Of a stretch of DNA of 64,000 bases, positions 54,244 to 62,551 are shown piece by piece. The notes beneath the pieces were generated by a model. It was not told the origin of the DNA. It made no database searches and worked only from the letters and a program-made list of their open reading frames with translations. Source of the stretch: Streptomyces camelliae (GTDB lineage Bacteria; Actinomycetota; Actinomycetes; Streptomycetales; Streptomycetaceae); assembly GCF_027625935.1 (NCBI RefSeq), contig NZ_CP115300.1:682001-746000 (forward strand). The letters run 5' to 3'. Position 1 is the first letter of the stretch. The number at the start of each line of letters is the position of its first letter. Made by a program: the position numbers and the translations under genes.

Positions 54244-55136
54244 CCTCCACCCCCTCCCCCGTCCTCATCGACGCCCACCACCACCTGTGGGACCTCGACC
54301 GGCGTCCGCAACCCTGGCTGGACGACCCCACCGTGGCATCGATCCGCCGCACCTTCACCCCCGGTGACCTGCGTGCCACCGCCATCCAGCCCATCGCGGG
54401 CCGCCGTCTGCACAGCACGGTGGTCGTGCAGTGCATCCCGGACGTGCCCGAGACCGAGGACCTGCTCGCCCTCGCCGAGCAGGAGCCGCTGATCGAGGCC
54501 GTGGTCGGCTGGGCTGACCTGACGTCTCCAGCCATCGGCGAGGTGCTGGACCGGCTGCTCGCCGGACCGGGCGGCGCGTATCTGCGCTCCCTGCGCCACC
54601 TCGTCCAGGGTGAGACGGACCCGGAGTGGCTGCAAACCCCCGATGTGGAACGCGGGCTGGCGGCGGTCGGCGAACGCGGGCTCTGCTACGACGTACTGGT
54701 CCGCAGCCACCAACTCGGCCAGGCGATCCGCCTGGCCGAACGCTTCCCCGGCCTGCCCCAGGTACTCAACCACGCGGGCAAGCCGCCCATCGCCCGGCAC
54801 GAACTGGCGGACTGGGAACGCCAGGTGCACCGGTTGGCCGGACACCCCCAGGTGGCCTGCAAGGTGTCGGGACTGATCACCGAGGCCGACCACGACACCT
54901 GGACCACCGCCGACATCCGCCCCGTCTGGGACATCCTGCTCACCGCATTCGGCCCCGACCGGCTGATGTTCGGATCCGACTGGCCGGTCGCTAACCTCGC
55001 GGGCGGCTGGAACCGCTGGGCGGCCACCGTGGACGAACTGCTCGACGACTGCGCCGAGAACGAGATCCACGCGCTCCTCGCAGGCACCGCGACCGCCTTC
55101 TACAGCCTTCCCGCAAGGCCGGAGAACTGGAGATGA
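54240..55136 (+). CDS. second amidohydrolase-2 family fuconolactonase
   Basis: 298 residues from GTG 54240. [40 protein letters not shown] and KVSGLITEADHDTWTTADIR parallel the enzyme at 39751 along its whole length, with many identical runs such as [14 protein letters not shown]. It is intact and in the second operon, followed immediately by the decayed duplicate of the first catabolic operon. Confidence 0.88.
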   Translation: MTSTPSPVLIDAHHHLWDLDRRPQPWLDDPTVASIRRTFTPGDLRATAIQPIAGRRLHSTVVVQCIPDVPETEDLLALAEQEPLIEAVVGWADLTSPAIGEVLDRLLAGPGGAYLRSLRHLVQGETDPEWLQTPDVERGLAAVGERGLCYDVLVRSHQLGQAIRLAERFPGLPQVLNHAGKPPIARHELADWERQVHRLAGHPQVACKVSGLITEADHDTWTTADIRPVWDILLTAFGPDRLMFGSDWPVANLAGGWNRWAATVDELLDDCAENEIHALLAGTATAFYSLPARPENWR

Positions 55137-55205
55137 CCGCCCACACCCCGCACACCTGACCCGTCTCCTCCACCTCCACCGAAGGCACCCGCGGCAAACG
55201 CTCGC

Positions 55206-55279
55206 GACATCCTGCACCTACGCAGCCTGCTGCTGCCGGCGATCGGTGTCCGCGCCGAAGGGACCCTGACCACACGATG
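55206..55279 (+). pseudogene. 3' remnant of a duplicated FucU mutarotase gene
   Basis: The last 16 codons (GVRAEGTLTTR then TGA) match the end of the FucU gene at 40644-41081 almost base for base, including the ATGA junction with the next gene. Upstream, a one-base deletion in CTACGCAGCC breaks the frame, and the remainder is missing. Confidence 0.72.
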
Positions 55280-55822
55280 ACTCTCGCCGTCCGTCACACA
55301 GCCGCCCGCACCCTGGACACGGCCCCCGCACCCAGTACGCCGCCCAGTCCCGGCGAGGTGGAGCCGGTCCCCGCCTACGTCGGTATCTGCGGCACCGATC
55401 TGCACATCTTCCACGGCGACATGGACGCCCGGGTGTCCACACCCGCCGTCCTGGGACACGAGATGTCCGGCCGTATCGTACGCGTCGGCGCCGGCGTCGA
55501 GGGCTGGGAGCCCGGGGACACGCTCACGGTGATGCCGCTGCGCTGGGACGACACCTGTCCCGCCTGCCAGGCCGGGCATCAACACATCGGCCAGCACCTG
55601 GACTTCATCGGCATCGACTCCCCGGGCGCGATGCAGCAGCGCTGGACGGTGCCCGCCTCGACGCTGATCCGGCTGCCGGAGTCCCTGCCCCTGGACCTGA
55701 CCGGCAGGCTTGCCGTCGTCACCGGTGCCCGCCGCGGCATCGGCCAGGCCCTGGGCGCGGACCTCGCCGGGCGCGACATGATCCGCCGTGCTCCGGCCGC
55801 CGAACACACCGATGTCGACTAG
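55277..55822 (+). pseudogene. in-frame chimera of MDR N-terminus and SDR fragments
   Basis: Residues 1-138 copy the zinc MDR protein at 41078 (ICGTDLHIFHGDMDARV, GIDSPGAMQQRW) and then pass directly into LTGRLAVVTGARRGIGQAL, the start of the KduD-type SDR, with a further internal deletion before GADLAGRDMIRRAPAAEHTD and a stop at 55820. Neither catalytic domain is complete: the MDR cofactor domain is lost and the SDR lacks its NNAG and Ser-Tyr-Lys blocks. The structural zinc Cys in QHICQH reads QHIGQH here. Confidence 0.8.
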
Positions 55823-56012
55823 GAGTTGGTGCTCCAGGTCAACCTCGCCGCGCTGTTCGCGCTGCGCCGGGCGGTCGGCGCGTCGATGGTGGCTCGCGGT
55901 CAGGGGAAGATCATCTTCACGGCGTCGCTGCTCAGCTTCCAGGGCCGCATCACCGTCCCCGGCTGCACCGCCGCCAGGCACGGCGTAGACGACACGATCC
56001 ACGCGCTCCCCG
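55823..56012 (+). pseudogene. internal fragment of the duplicated SDR gene
   Basis: Continuing after the TAG at 55820, the frame reads ELVLQVNLAALFALRRAVGA, SMVARGQGKIIFTASLLSFQ and GRITVPGCTAARHG, matching the KduD-type SDR except that the catalytic Tyr (GYTAAKHG) is Cys and the Lys is Arg. It then loses similarity near 55990. Confidence 0.75.
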
Positions 56013-56119
56013 TCGTCGCCACGACCGCTTTCTGTCGCCGAACCGACCGATTGCACAGGCTACGCCGAGCCCGTCGCGAGGGAAGCCCGCACCGCTGTGT
56101 CGCTGCGAAGCCGCCCCCG

Positions 56120-56212
56120 ATCCGCGAGGTTGTGCCGCTGACCGACGCTCCTGAGCCCTCGGGACGCTCAAGGGCCAGGGGCGGTGAAGATCCGCGTCAA
56201 CCGCACTGACAA
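56120..56212 (+). pseudogene. C-terminal scrap of a duplicated MDR gene
   Basis: EVVPLTDAPEPS followed, in another frame, by VKIRVNRTDN matches the MDR C-terminus VVPLTEAPAAF and MKILVDCTDD of the gene at 41078. It lies downstream of the SDR fragments, which reverses the order seen in the intact operon. Confidence 0.55.
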
Positions 56213-56273
56213 CACCCCGGAGCCGCCGCATGAACGCGTTCCCGACCGTCCGAACCGGCAGGAGGGGCAGACG

Positions 56274-56507
56274 ATGAAGCCCGTCACCTCCGCCATCCGC
56301 ACCTTGTCAGCAGTGCTTGCGACGGCTCTCTCCGCGGTGCTGCTGACATCCCTCACGACGCCGACCCCGGCCTCGGCCGCGACCCGGACGACCTACTATG
56401 TCGCCCCCGACGGGAACAGCACGCGGTGGTGGCCTGCAGGGAGATCCGGGAGCCGGGCGTCAGCGAGCCGGTGCTGGTCGAGCCGCTGCTGTAGCCGGCG
56501 GCGGTGA
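56274..56507 (+). pseudogene. 5' fragment of a secreted TYYVAPDGNS-type protein
   Basis: ATG 56274 follows GGAGGGG. A signal peptide (AVLATALSAVLLTSLTTPTP then ASAATR) leads into TTYYVAPDGNS, a common start of parallel beta-helix lyases and glycosidases. At about 56420 the coding pattern ends because the sequence passes into the antisense of the GH54 gene. Confidence 0.65.
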
Positions 56508-57357
56508 TGTTGGCCTGTACGGCGTTCTCGGTGGCGTCCGAGGGGTAGCCCGAGGTCATGACACCTTCGTAGAAGGTGCCCGCGGAGCCCTTGCTGTTGT
56601 CACCGCCGATGCCGAGGATGATCGCGCCTTCCTTGTGCATCGGGTTGTAGCCGGAGAGGTTGGGGCGCACGCCGCTGTAGAAGGTGGACAGGCTGCCCGA
56701 CTGGGCGTCGCCGCCGCGGATGGCCCACTGGTTCGGGCCGCCCTTGACGATGGCGGTCAGGAACCGGTTGTTGACGGTGGGGTCGCCCGGGTTGAGGTGC
56801 TGGTTCACGCCGGAGAACAGGCCGTTCTCCAGGTCGGCCATGACCCAGGGGCCGTTGCCGCTGCCGGAGCCCCAGTGATTGTTGTTGCCGAAGTAGATGG
56901 CCTCCATGTGGCCGTTGCCGGTGTCGTGGCTGTTGGTCTCGGCGTTTCCGTAGTCGAAGCAGCAGCCGCCGTTGAAGTGCGTGCCGTCCGCGGGTGCCTG
57001 GGTGAGGTTGTTGCCCTTGCCGGACTGGTCGTAGAGGACGGTGATGACGCAGCTGGTGCCCGCGCAGAAGGAGTCCTGTGCGGCGGCGTTGGCGTATCCG
57101 CCGGTGCTCAGCACGCCGATGTCCTTGGTCGTGTTGTCGGAAGCGCGCCTGATCTGGTACTGCGGACCGTTGTACGCTGCGTACAGGGCGCGGGTGGTGC
57201 TGTGCGCGGCGACGCAGGGGGTGCCGCCTGCGGCGTAGATGTCGCACGGCCCCTGGGTGGCGGCCTGCGAGGTGGTGGCCGTGGCAGTGAGCAGGCCGGC
57301 GGCGAGCGCGGCGGTGGCACCGGCCGCCTGGAGCGGGCGCCTGACGCGGCGGATCAC
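56353..57357 (-). CDS. GH54 alpha-L-arabinofuranosidase, C-terminally truncated
   Basis: About 334 residues from GTG 57357. Signal peptide (LQAAGATAALAAGLLTATAT), then the complete GH54 catalytic domain: GPCDIYAAGGTPCVAAHSTT, CCFDYGNAETNSHDTGN, WVMADLENGLFSG and YNPMHKEGAIILGIGGD. At LQATTACC the normal CBM42 domain should begin but the frame enters unrelated sequence and stops at 56353. Because the catalytic domain is whole, residual activity is possible. A ribosome site and ATG at 57371 encode only MSKPP and stop, overlapping the GTG as GTGA. Confidence 0.75.
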   Translation of the reverse strand: MIRRVRRPLQAAGATAALAAGLLTATATTSQAATQGPCDIYAAGGTPCVAAHSTTRALYAAYNGPQYQIRRASDNTTKDIGVLSTGGYANAAAQDSFCAGTSCVITVLYDQSGKGNNLTQAPADGTHFNGGCCFDYGNAETNSHDTGNGHMEAIYFGNNNHWGSGSGNGPWVMADLENGLFSGVNQHLNPGDPTVNNRFLTAIVKGGPNQWAIRGGDAQSGSLSTFYSGVRPNLSGYNPMHKEGAIILGIGGDNSKGSAGTFYEGVMTSGYPSDATENAVQANITAAGYSSGSTSTGSLTPGSRISLQATTACCSRRGRHSRSSGSRPRPGSAS

Positions 57358-57455
57358 GGTGGCTTGGACATGAAGAAACTCCTTCACAGGGTGGGTCGGG
57401 TGTGAGCCTCGACGAACCCCCGGTGTCCGGCTGTGCGGACGGCGCGGGCTGCTGG

Positions 57456-59015
57456 TCAGCTCCAGGGGGCGGCGGCGAGCCAGCTGGTGTCCTGGGCCCA
57501 CAGTGAGGTGGTGTCCCAGGCGTTGCCACCGCCGTTGCTTGCGATGTAGCCGGTGAGGCTGTAGTGACGGATGTACTTGGCCGGGTAGTTGAAGGACTGC
57601 AGGGAGTAACCCGTGCCGCTGTTTCCCGGCTTGGGGCAGAAGGTGGCGTCGGCGGCGAACTGGCCGGTGCCGTCATTGGGCTGGAGGTGGAGCTGGAAGG
57701 CGTAGTGCCTGAGGTAACTGCCGGATGCGTTGGCCGACTCCAAGGAGATGCAGTTGCCGTTGGCCAGGCCAGGCCTGACGATCCAGGTGGCGTCGGCCTT
57801 GGCGGTGGAGGTACTGCTGGAGGTCACCGGCGCGATCACGACCTTGTCGTCGTTGGTGTCGTGCTGCAGGTAGGCGCCGGTGCAGCAGGAGGTGGTGGCC
57901 TGCAGCGAGACCTTCGCGCCCGGGGTGAAGGGGTTGGTGGTGCCGGTGGTGTAGCCGGCTGCGGCGATGTTGGCCTGGACCGCGGCCTCGGTGGCGTCGG
58001 AGGGGTAGCCCTTGACCATGGCTCCCTCGTAGAAGGTGCCCGCGCTTGCGTTGTGGTTGGTCTGGCAGCAGTCGCCGCCGCTGCCGAGGATGATGGCGCC
58101 CTGCTTGTGCATCGGGTTGTATCCGCTGGGCAGTGAGCCGCTGTAGAGCTTGGTCAGGCTCCCGGACTGGGCGCCTGCGCCCTTGAGCGCCATCTGGGTG
58201 GTGCCGTTGTTCTTGAGCATCGCGGTCACGAAGTGGCTGGTCTCGGAGACCTGGCTGGGGTTCCACGCCTTGCTGCCGCCGGAGAACAGGCCGTTCTCCA
58301 GGTCCGCCTGCACCCACGGCCCGGTTCCGCTGCAGCCGCCGAACCAGCATTCCGTGCTGAAGTTGATCGCGTCCATGGCACCGTTGCCGTCGGCATGGTG
58401 GTCGGTCTCGGTGTTGCCGTAGTCGAAGCAGCAGCCGCTGTTGACGTGGGTGCCGCTGGTGACCATGTACTCGCCCTCGGGTGAACTGCCGGTCGGCACG
58501 CCCCCGCTGGAGCTGTCGGCGAAGTAGCTGTTGCCGGGGTTGATGTACAGCGCGTAAGCCTTCTGTCCGCCCACGCTCAGCGCTTCGGTGGTCGCGGTGG
58601 CCGCCGTGTCGGCGCCGCCGGTCCCGCCGGGTCCCTGGTAGACCAGGGTGTTGCCGCCGCCGGTCTGGTCGTAGACGCGGGTGATGGTGCAGGTGGTGCC
58701 CGCGCAGAACGAGTCCTGCGCCGCGGCGTTGGCGACCCCTCCGGCGGACAGTACCCCGATGTCCTGCAACGTACTGTCCGACGCCCGCCGCACCTGGTAG
58801 AGCGGGCCGTTGTAGGAGGCGGACAGCGCGCGGGTGGTGCTGTGCGCCGCGACGCACGGCGTGCCACCCGCCGCGTAAATGTCGCAGGGCCCCTGCGCGG
58901 CGGCCTGCGAAGCGCCGCTGAAGGCGACAAGTCCGGTGAGGGCGAGCGCCATCGCAGCCAGGCAGACAACCACCGCCCGGCCCAGTCTTCGGAAGATGAG
59001 CAGTTCAGGCACCAT
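57456..59015 (-). CDS. secreted GH54 alpha-L-arabinofuranosidase with CBM42
   Basis: 519 residues. Signal peptide LGRAVVVCLAAMALALTGLV ending GASQAAA. GH54 catalytic domain of about 40-370: GPCDIYAAGGTPCVAAHSTT, CCFDYGNTETDHHADGNGAM and WVQADLENGLFSGG. The C-terminal AbfB/CBM42 domain (TGAYLQHDTNDDKVVIAPV, SGSYLRHYAFQLHLQPND, AKYIRHYSLTGYIASNGG) has three beta-trefoil repeats that bind arabinofuranose side chains. It should release arabinose from arabinan or arabinoxylan. It lies upstream of the truncated copy on the same strand. Confidence 0.93.
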   Translation of the reverse strand: MVPELLIFRRLGRAVVVCLAAMALALTGLVAFSGASQAAAQGPCDIYAAGGTPCVAAHSTTRALSASYNGPLYQVRRASDSTLQDIGVLSAGGVANAAAQDSFCAGTTCTITRVYDQTGGGNTLVYQGPGGTGGADTAATATTEALSVGGQKAYALYINPGNSYFADSSSGGVPTGSSPEGEYMVTSGTHVNSGCCFDYGNTETDHHADGNGAMDAINFSTECWFGGCSGTGPWVQADLENGLFSGGSKAWNPSQVSETSHFVTAMLKNNGTTQMALKGAGAQSGSLTKLYSGSLPSGYNPMHKQGAIILGSGGDCCQTNHNASAGTFYEGAMVKGYPSDATEAAVQANIAAAGYTTGTTNPFTPGAKVSLQATTSCCTGAYLQHDTNDDKVVIAPVTSSSTSTAKADATWIVRPGLANGNCISLESANASGSYLRHYAFQLHLQPNDGTGQFAADATFCPKPGNSGTGYSLQSFNYPAKYIRHYSLTGYIASNGGGNAWDTTSLWAQDTSWLAAAPWS

Positions 59016-59157
59016 GTACTCCCTTGTTCATGGTTACGGGGACAGCGAGCCGCGCCCCCAACCGGGTTCGTCGTGGGGCTGGGGGCGGGCTGCGGGGTGT
59101 TGACGGCGGGCGGACGCGTCCGGGCGAGCGGATTCGCCGACGCGTCGGGTCACCCTG

Positions 59158-61848
59158 TCACTGGATCGTCCAGGCCTGGTTGGACTGGTTCAGCGGCATC
59201 CACTGACTGATGGCGGCTCCGTCGGCCGTCGATCCGCCGCCGACCTCCAGGACCTGCCTGCTCTCGAAGTTGCGGATGACGTACCCACCGCTGGTCGGCT
59301 CGAAGTACCACAGCTGGTTGTTGCCACCGTCGTAGGTGTACTGCTGCAGCGCAGTGCCCTTCCAGTGACTGGAGGCGTTGACGTCGAGGGCCTTGCCGCT
59401 GTTCCTGTTCACGATCTTGTAGAGCTGGCCGCTGACCGGAACGATGTTCCACTGCTGGTTGGCACCACCGTTGCTCGGCCACTGGATGACGCTCCCGCCG
59501 TCGGCGGTGGAGTTCTGGTACACGTCCATCATCTTCCCGCTGTTGACGTTCTTGATCGTGTAGTTCGTCGACGGGTTGATGGTCGGGGTACCGGTCGCGT
59601 CCTCCAGTGCCCCGCCGGCCTGCTGCACACCGAAGTCCGTGATGAAGAAGTACGCGCCGTCGGTCTTGGCGACCCGCACATAGCGGAACTTCTGGCGGAC
59701 GTCGATGTTGCCCGTGAGCGTCGAGGCGAGCGGCAGGGTGCTCGTCTGGCGTCCGACGACGGTGTAGGTGCCGAAGGACGGGTCGTTGGAGGCCCGGATC
59801 TCGAAGTTGCCGCGCGTCTCGGGCTGGTCCAGGTCCTGACGGGCTGTCAGTGAGAACTGTCCGAGTTGGTAGGCCTGTCCCAGGTCGACCTGCCACCAGG
59901 CGGAGGTGTCGCTTCCGGTCGGCGACCAGCCGGTTGCACTGTTGTTGTCGTTGGCTTTGGCCGCGTCCCAGGAGGAGCCGTTCACCGAGGAGGCGGACGC
60001 CGGCTTGTTGTAGGCGAGGTTGAGCTTCGCCGCCAGGCCCTGGTAGGCGGACTCAAGACCGGAGGCCTTGATCACGGAGTCGCCGGACGTCGTGTTGTTG
60101 GTGAGCGTGACGTTGGAACCGTTGCGGTTCTGGTTGATGAAGCCGTCGGTGTGGGACAGCACGTTGTTCGACAGGGTCATGTTGTTCGACCCCTCGTCCG
60201 TGTACAAGCCGGACACGGCCGAGCCGCAGGCGGCCGGCGTGCGTATCACGTCGTGGACGTAGTTGCCGTTGACGACCGTGCCGGGGTCGTTGGAGAGGTG
60301 GTAGATGCCGGCGGAGTCACAGAGCCGGTTCATCACGTTGCCGATGCGGTTGTAGCTGATGCTGTTGTTGCCTTCGGCGTTGGCCGCCGACTGCCAGCCC
60401 CAGCCGAGCGAGATGCCGGCCCACGGGGCGTCGGAGATGTCGTTGTGATCGATGGTGGTGCTGTTGACGAAGCCCGCGTTGATGCCGGCCGTGCCCAGAT
60501 AGTCCTCACCGATCCGGGTGATCAGGTTGTCCTTGACGGTGACGTTCTTGACCACTTCCCGGGCATCCTCGCCGGCCGGTGAGGTGGGCGGGTTGTAGAT
60601 GGTGTGGTACTCCACGGTCGGGTCGGAGAACTTGCCGACCATGATCCCGTTGCCGGCGATGTCGTAGACGAGGTTTCCGGTCACGGTGCTGTCGTGCACG
60701 CCGTGGGACAGATCGAGGGCCGTGGCCCCCATCTGCGTGAAGGTGTTGCCGGTGAAGGAGACGCGGTCGGCGTCCGCGGCCTGGACCCCGGCCGGCGGGC
60801 GGCCCACGTACTGGTTGTTGGAGGTGTCGGCCGAGAGGTTGTAGTTGCCGCCCTGGCCGTTGAGGTAGCCGTTGTTCGTCGCCTCCATCCACGTGGTCTG
60901 GGTGAAGGTGAGCCCGGAGAAGCGCAGGTCGTGGGCGGGAGAGTCGAGGCTCGTGCCCTTGACGTCGAAGAGCGTCTGCGCCGTCGGCGCCTGCACGGTG
61001 GCCGTGGACATGTCCTCGCCGGGGCGGGGCTTGTAGTAGACGGTCTGCGCGCCGGTGTCGACGTAGAACTCGCCCGGTTCGTTGAGGAATTCGTGGGCGT
61101 TCTCGAAGTGCAGGGGAGAGCCGTTCGAGAGGACCGGGAAGGGGCGCGGGAACAGGATGCCCGCCTCGTGGTCCTGGATGGACACGTCGGCGGTGCCGTT
61201 GGCGGAGCTGATCGACTTCAGCCGCAGGTAGCTCTCGCCCCACTGCGTCTCCAGCATCATCTCGACCTGGTCCAGGTGGTTCCAGTTGGAGACCTGTGAA
61301 CTGAGCACCTTCAGCAGCTTGTTGGCCTTGTCGCCGCCCTGCAGCTGGAAGTCCGTGCCGAGGTCGGGGAAGCGGGCCCGGGTGGCGCGGACCCCGTTGA
61401 CGTACAGCTGCCGGAAGCTGAGGCTGCCGACCGGCGCCTTGTACTCGCCGCCCGCGGCCGGGGTCCAGCCGGTGATCGCCTTGCCACCGCTGATGACCGG
61501 CGTCTCACCGTTGTAGGCCTGGTAGACGACCGTGTGGCCGTTCGTGCCCGAGTCGCTGGTGCCGAAGGTGATCGGCGTGGTGAGGGGGTAGGTGCCTCCG
61601 CGCAGGTTCACGACGATGTCGTCGGACATGTTCGCGTTGACGGCTCGGACCGCGGCCTGGGCGGCCTGGATGGTCTTGAACGCTGCGGCAGTGCTGCTTC
61701 CCGAGTTGCTGTCACTGCCATGGACAGGGTCGACGTAGAAGTTTGTCGTGGCCGCGTAGGCGGGTTGAGCGGGCAGCACGGCCGCGAAGACGACAGCCGC
61801 CGCTGCGAGCGCCTTGACCGTCCCCGAGCCGATGCGTAGGGGTCTCAT
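59158..61848 (-). CDS. secreted parallel beta-helix glycosidase-like protein with CBM32 and CBM13
   Basis: 896 residues. A signal peptide ends near ATTNFYVDPVHGSDSNSGSS. Residues of about 55-600 are a right-handed parallel beta-helix: YVNGVRATRARFPDLG, DQVEMMLETQWGESYLRLKS and TGNTFTQMGATALDLSHG. Architecture resembles the GH141 type (alpha-L-fucosidase or xylanase), which fits the fucose theme, but the family is inferred. A discoidin CBM32 (YNKPASASSVNGSSWDAAK) and two ricin-type repeats (NQQWNIVPVSG, QAWTIQ) close the protein. Operator-like dyads lie upstream. Confidence 0.82.
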   Translation of the reverse strand: MRPLRIGSGTVKALAAAAVVFAAVLPAQPAYAATTNFYVDPVHGSDSNSGSSTAAAFKTIQAAQAAVRAVNANMSDDIVVNLRGGTYPLTTPITFGTSDSGTNGHTVVYQAYNGETPVISGGKAITGWTPAAGGEYKAPVGSLSFRQLYVNGVRATRARFPDLGTDFQLQGGDKANKLLKVLSSQVSNWNHLDQVEMMLETQWGESYLRLKSISSANGTADVSIQDHEAGILFPRPFPVLSNGSPLHFENAHEFLNEPGEFYVDTGAQTVYYKPRPGEDMSTATVQAPTAQTLFDVKGTSLDSPAHDLRFSGLTFTQTTWMEATNNGYLNGQGGNYNLSADTSNNQYVGRPPAGVQAADADRVSFTGNTFTQMGATALDLSHGVHDSTVTGNLVYDIAGNGIMVGKFSDPTVEYHTIYNPPTSPAGEDAREVVKNVTVKDNLITRIGEDYLGTAGINAGFVNSTTIDHNDISDAPWAGISLGWGWQSAANAEGNNSISYNRIGNVMNRLCDSAGIYHLSNDPGTVVNGNYVHDVIRTPAACGSAVSGLYTDEGSNNMTLSNNVLSHTDGFINQNRNGSNVTLTNNTTSGDSVIKASGLESAYQGLAAKLNLAYNKPASASSVNGSSWDAAKANDNNSATGWSPTGSDTSAWWQVDLGQAYQLGQFSLTARQDLDQPETRGNFEIRASNDPSFGTYTVVGRQTSTLPLASTLTGNIDVRQKFRYVRVAKTDGAYFFITDFGVQQAGGALEDATGTPTINPSTNYTIKNVNSGKMMDVYQNSTADGGSVIQWPSNGGANQQWNIVPVSGQLYKIVNRNSGKALDVNASSHWKGTALQQYTYDGGNNQLWYFEPTSGGYVIRNFESRQVLEVGGGSTADGAAISQWMPLNQSNQAWTIQ

Positions 61849-62117
61849 CTGTGGTGTCCCTCCTCAAACCCGCTTCCTATGAGTTGCATTTATCGATGCA
61901 AGAAGGCACTCCAGTCAAGACAATAGGCATACCTATTTTTCACCTGGCGCAACACAGAGGACATGCGGAAGCATCGGGCTCGGCACCGCGTGCACCATCT
62001 GTAGCGAAGAATCATCCCAGGTAGCAATGCAATTGTCCGTGCCGATCGGCCACCGACCGCATCCCACCCAGCCTGTCCAGCGACATCACCCTCCCCGAAA
62101 TAAGTAGTACTCATTTC
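61849..62117. promoter_or_regulatory. promoter region of the beta-helix gene with three dyads
   Basis: TTGCAT-N6-ATGCAA (61884-61901), AATAGG-CATA-CCTATT (61922-61937) and GAAATAAGTAGTACTCATTTC (62097-62117). The last matches the GntR operator at 48281 in 13 of 15 core bases, the first two are nearer the start at 61848. Local AT content is higher than in genes. No ORF here is convincing. Confidence 0.55.
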
Positions 62118-62249
62118 AGGAATCTTGTCGCCGTCAATCTCCCACATCGCATGGGACGGCGAACCACTGCCCCCGGGCGGTGGAACCGGCGGGACGGTGG
62201 CTGCGCGGGCGTGTGCCCGCGTGGACGCGTTGTGGCCGGTTTCAGACCG

Positions 62250-62500
62250 GGCCTGCGGCCGAGTTCGGTGCTGATCCGGTTCCGGGTCTGTCCGGTGCGG
62301 CGTTCGGCGACGCGGATCAGCAGCAGCGCGAGCAGCACAGCAACATGTGGGCGCGGATGCGGTGTTCGGGACGGTGGAAGACCTGCCGCAGCTCCGGCAC
62401 CGTTTTCAGATCACGGAATCCGCGCTCGGCTTCCGGGAGACCTTGTACCCGACCGCGATCTCCTCGGCGGTCAGGTGCGGATCGGAACTGGTCAGAGGGC
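62250..62500 (-). mobile_element. remnant of an IS1634/IS4-type transposase
   Basis: In two frames the minus strand carries LPEAERGFRDLKTVPELRQV with FHRPEHRIRAHMLLC, then LLALLLIRVAERRTGQTRNR, the C-terminal domain of IS1634-type transposases. Upstream TSSDPHLTAEEIAVGYK is another piece. Frameshifts and a stop disable it, and no ends were found. Confidence 0.68.
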
Positions 62501-62551
62501 AGCCCCCCGGCGGACCAGCCCCGATCCGGCGAAATCCCAGGTCACGGCCGC

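Noticed and set aside
55823..56012. TAG at 55820 read through to make a longer dehydrogenase
   Set aside because: The SDR part also lacks catalytic Tyr and Lys and has internal deletions, so read-through would not restore an enzyme.
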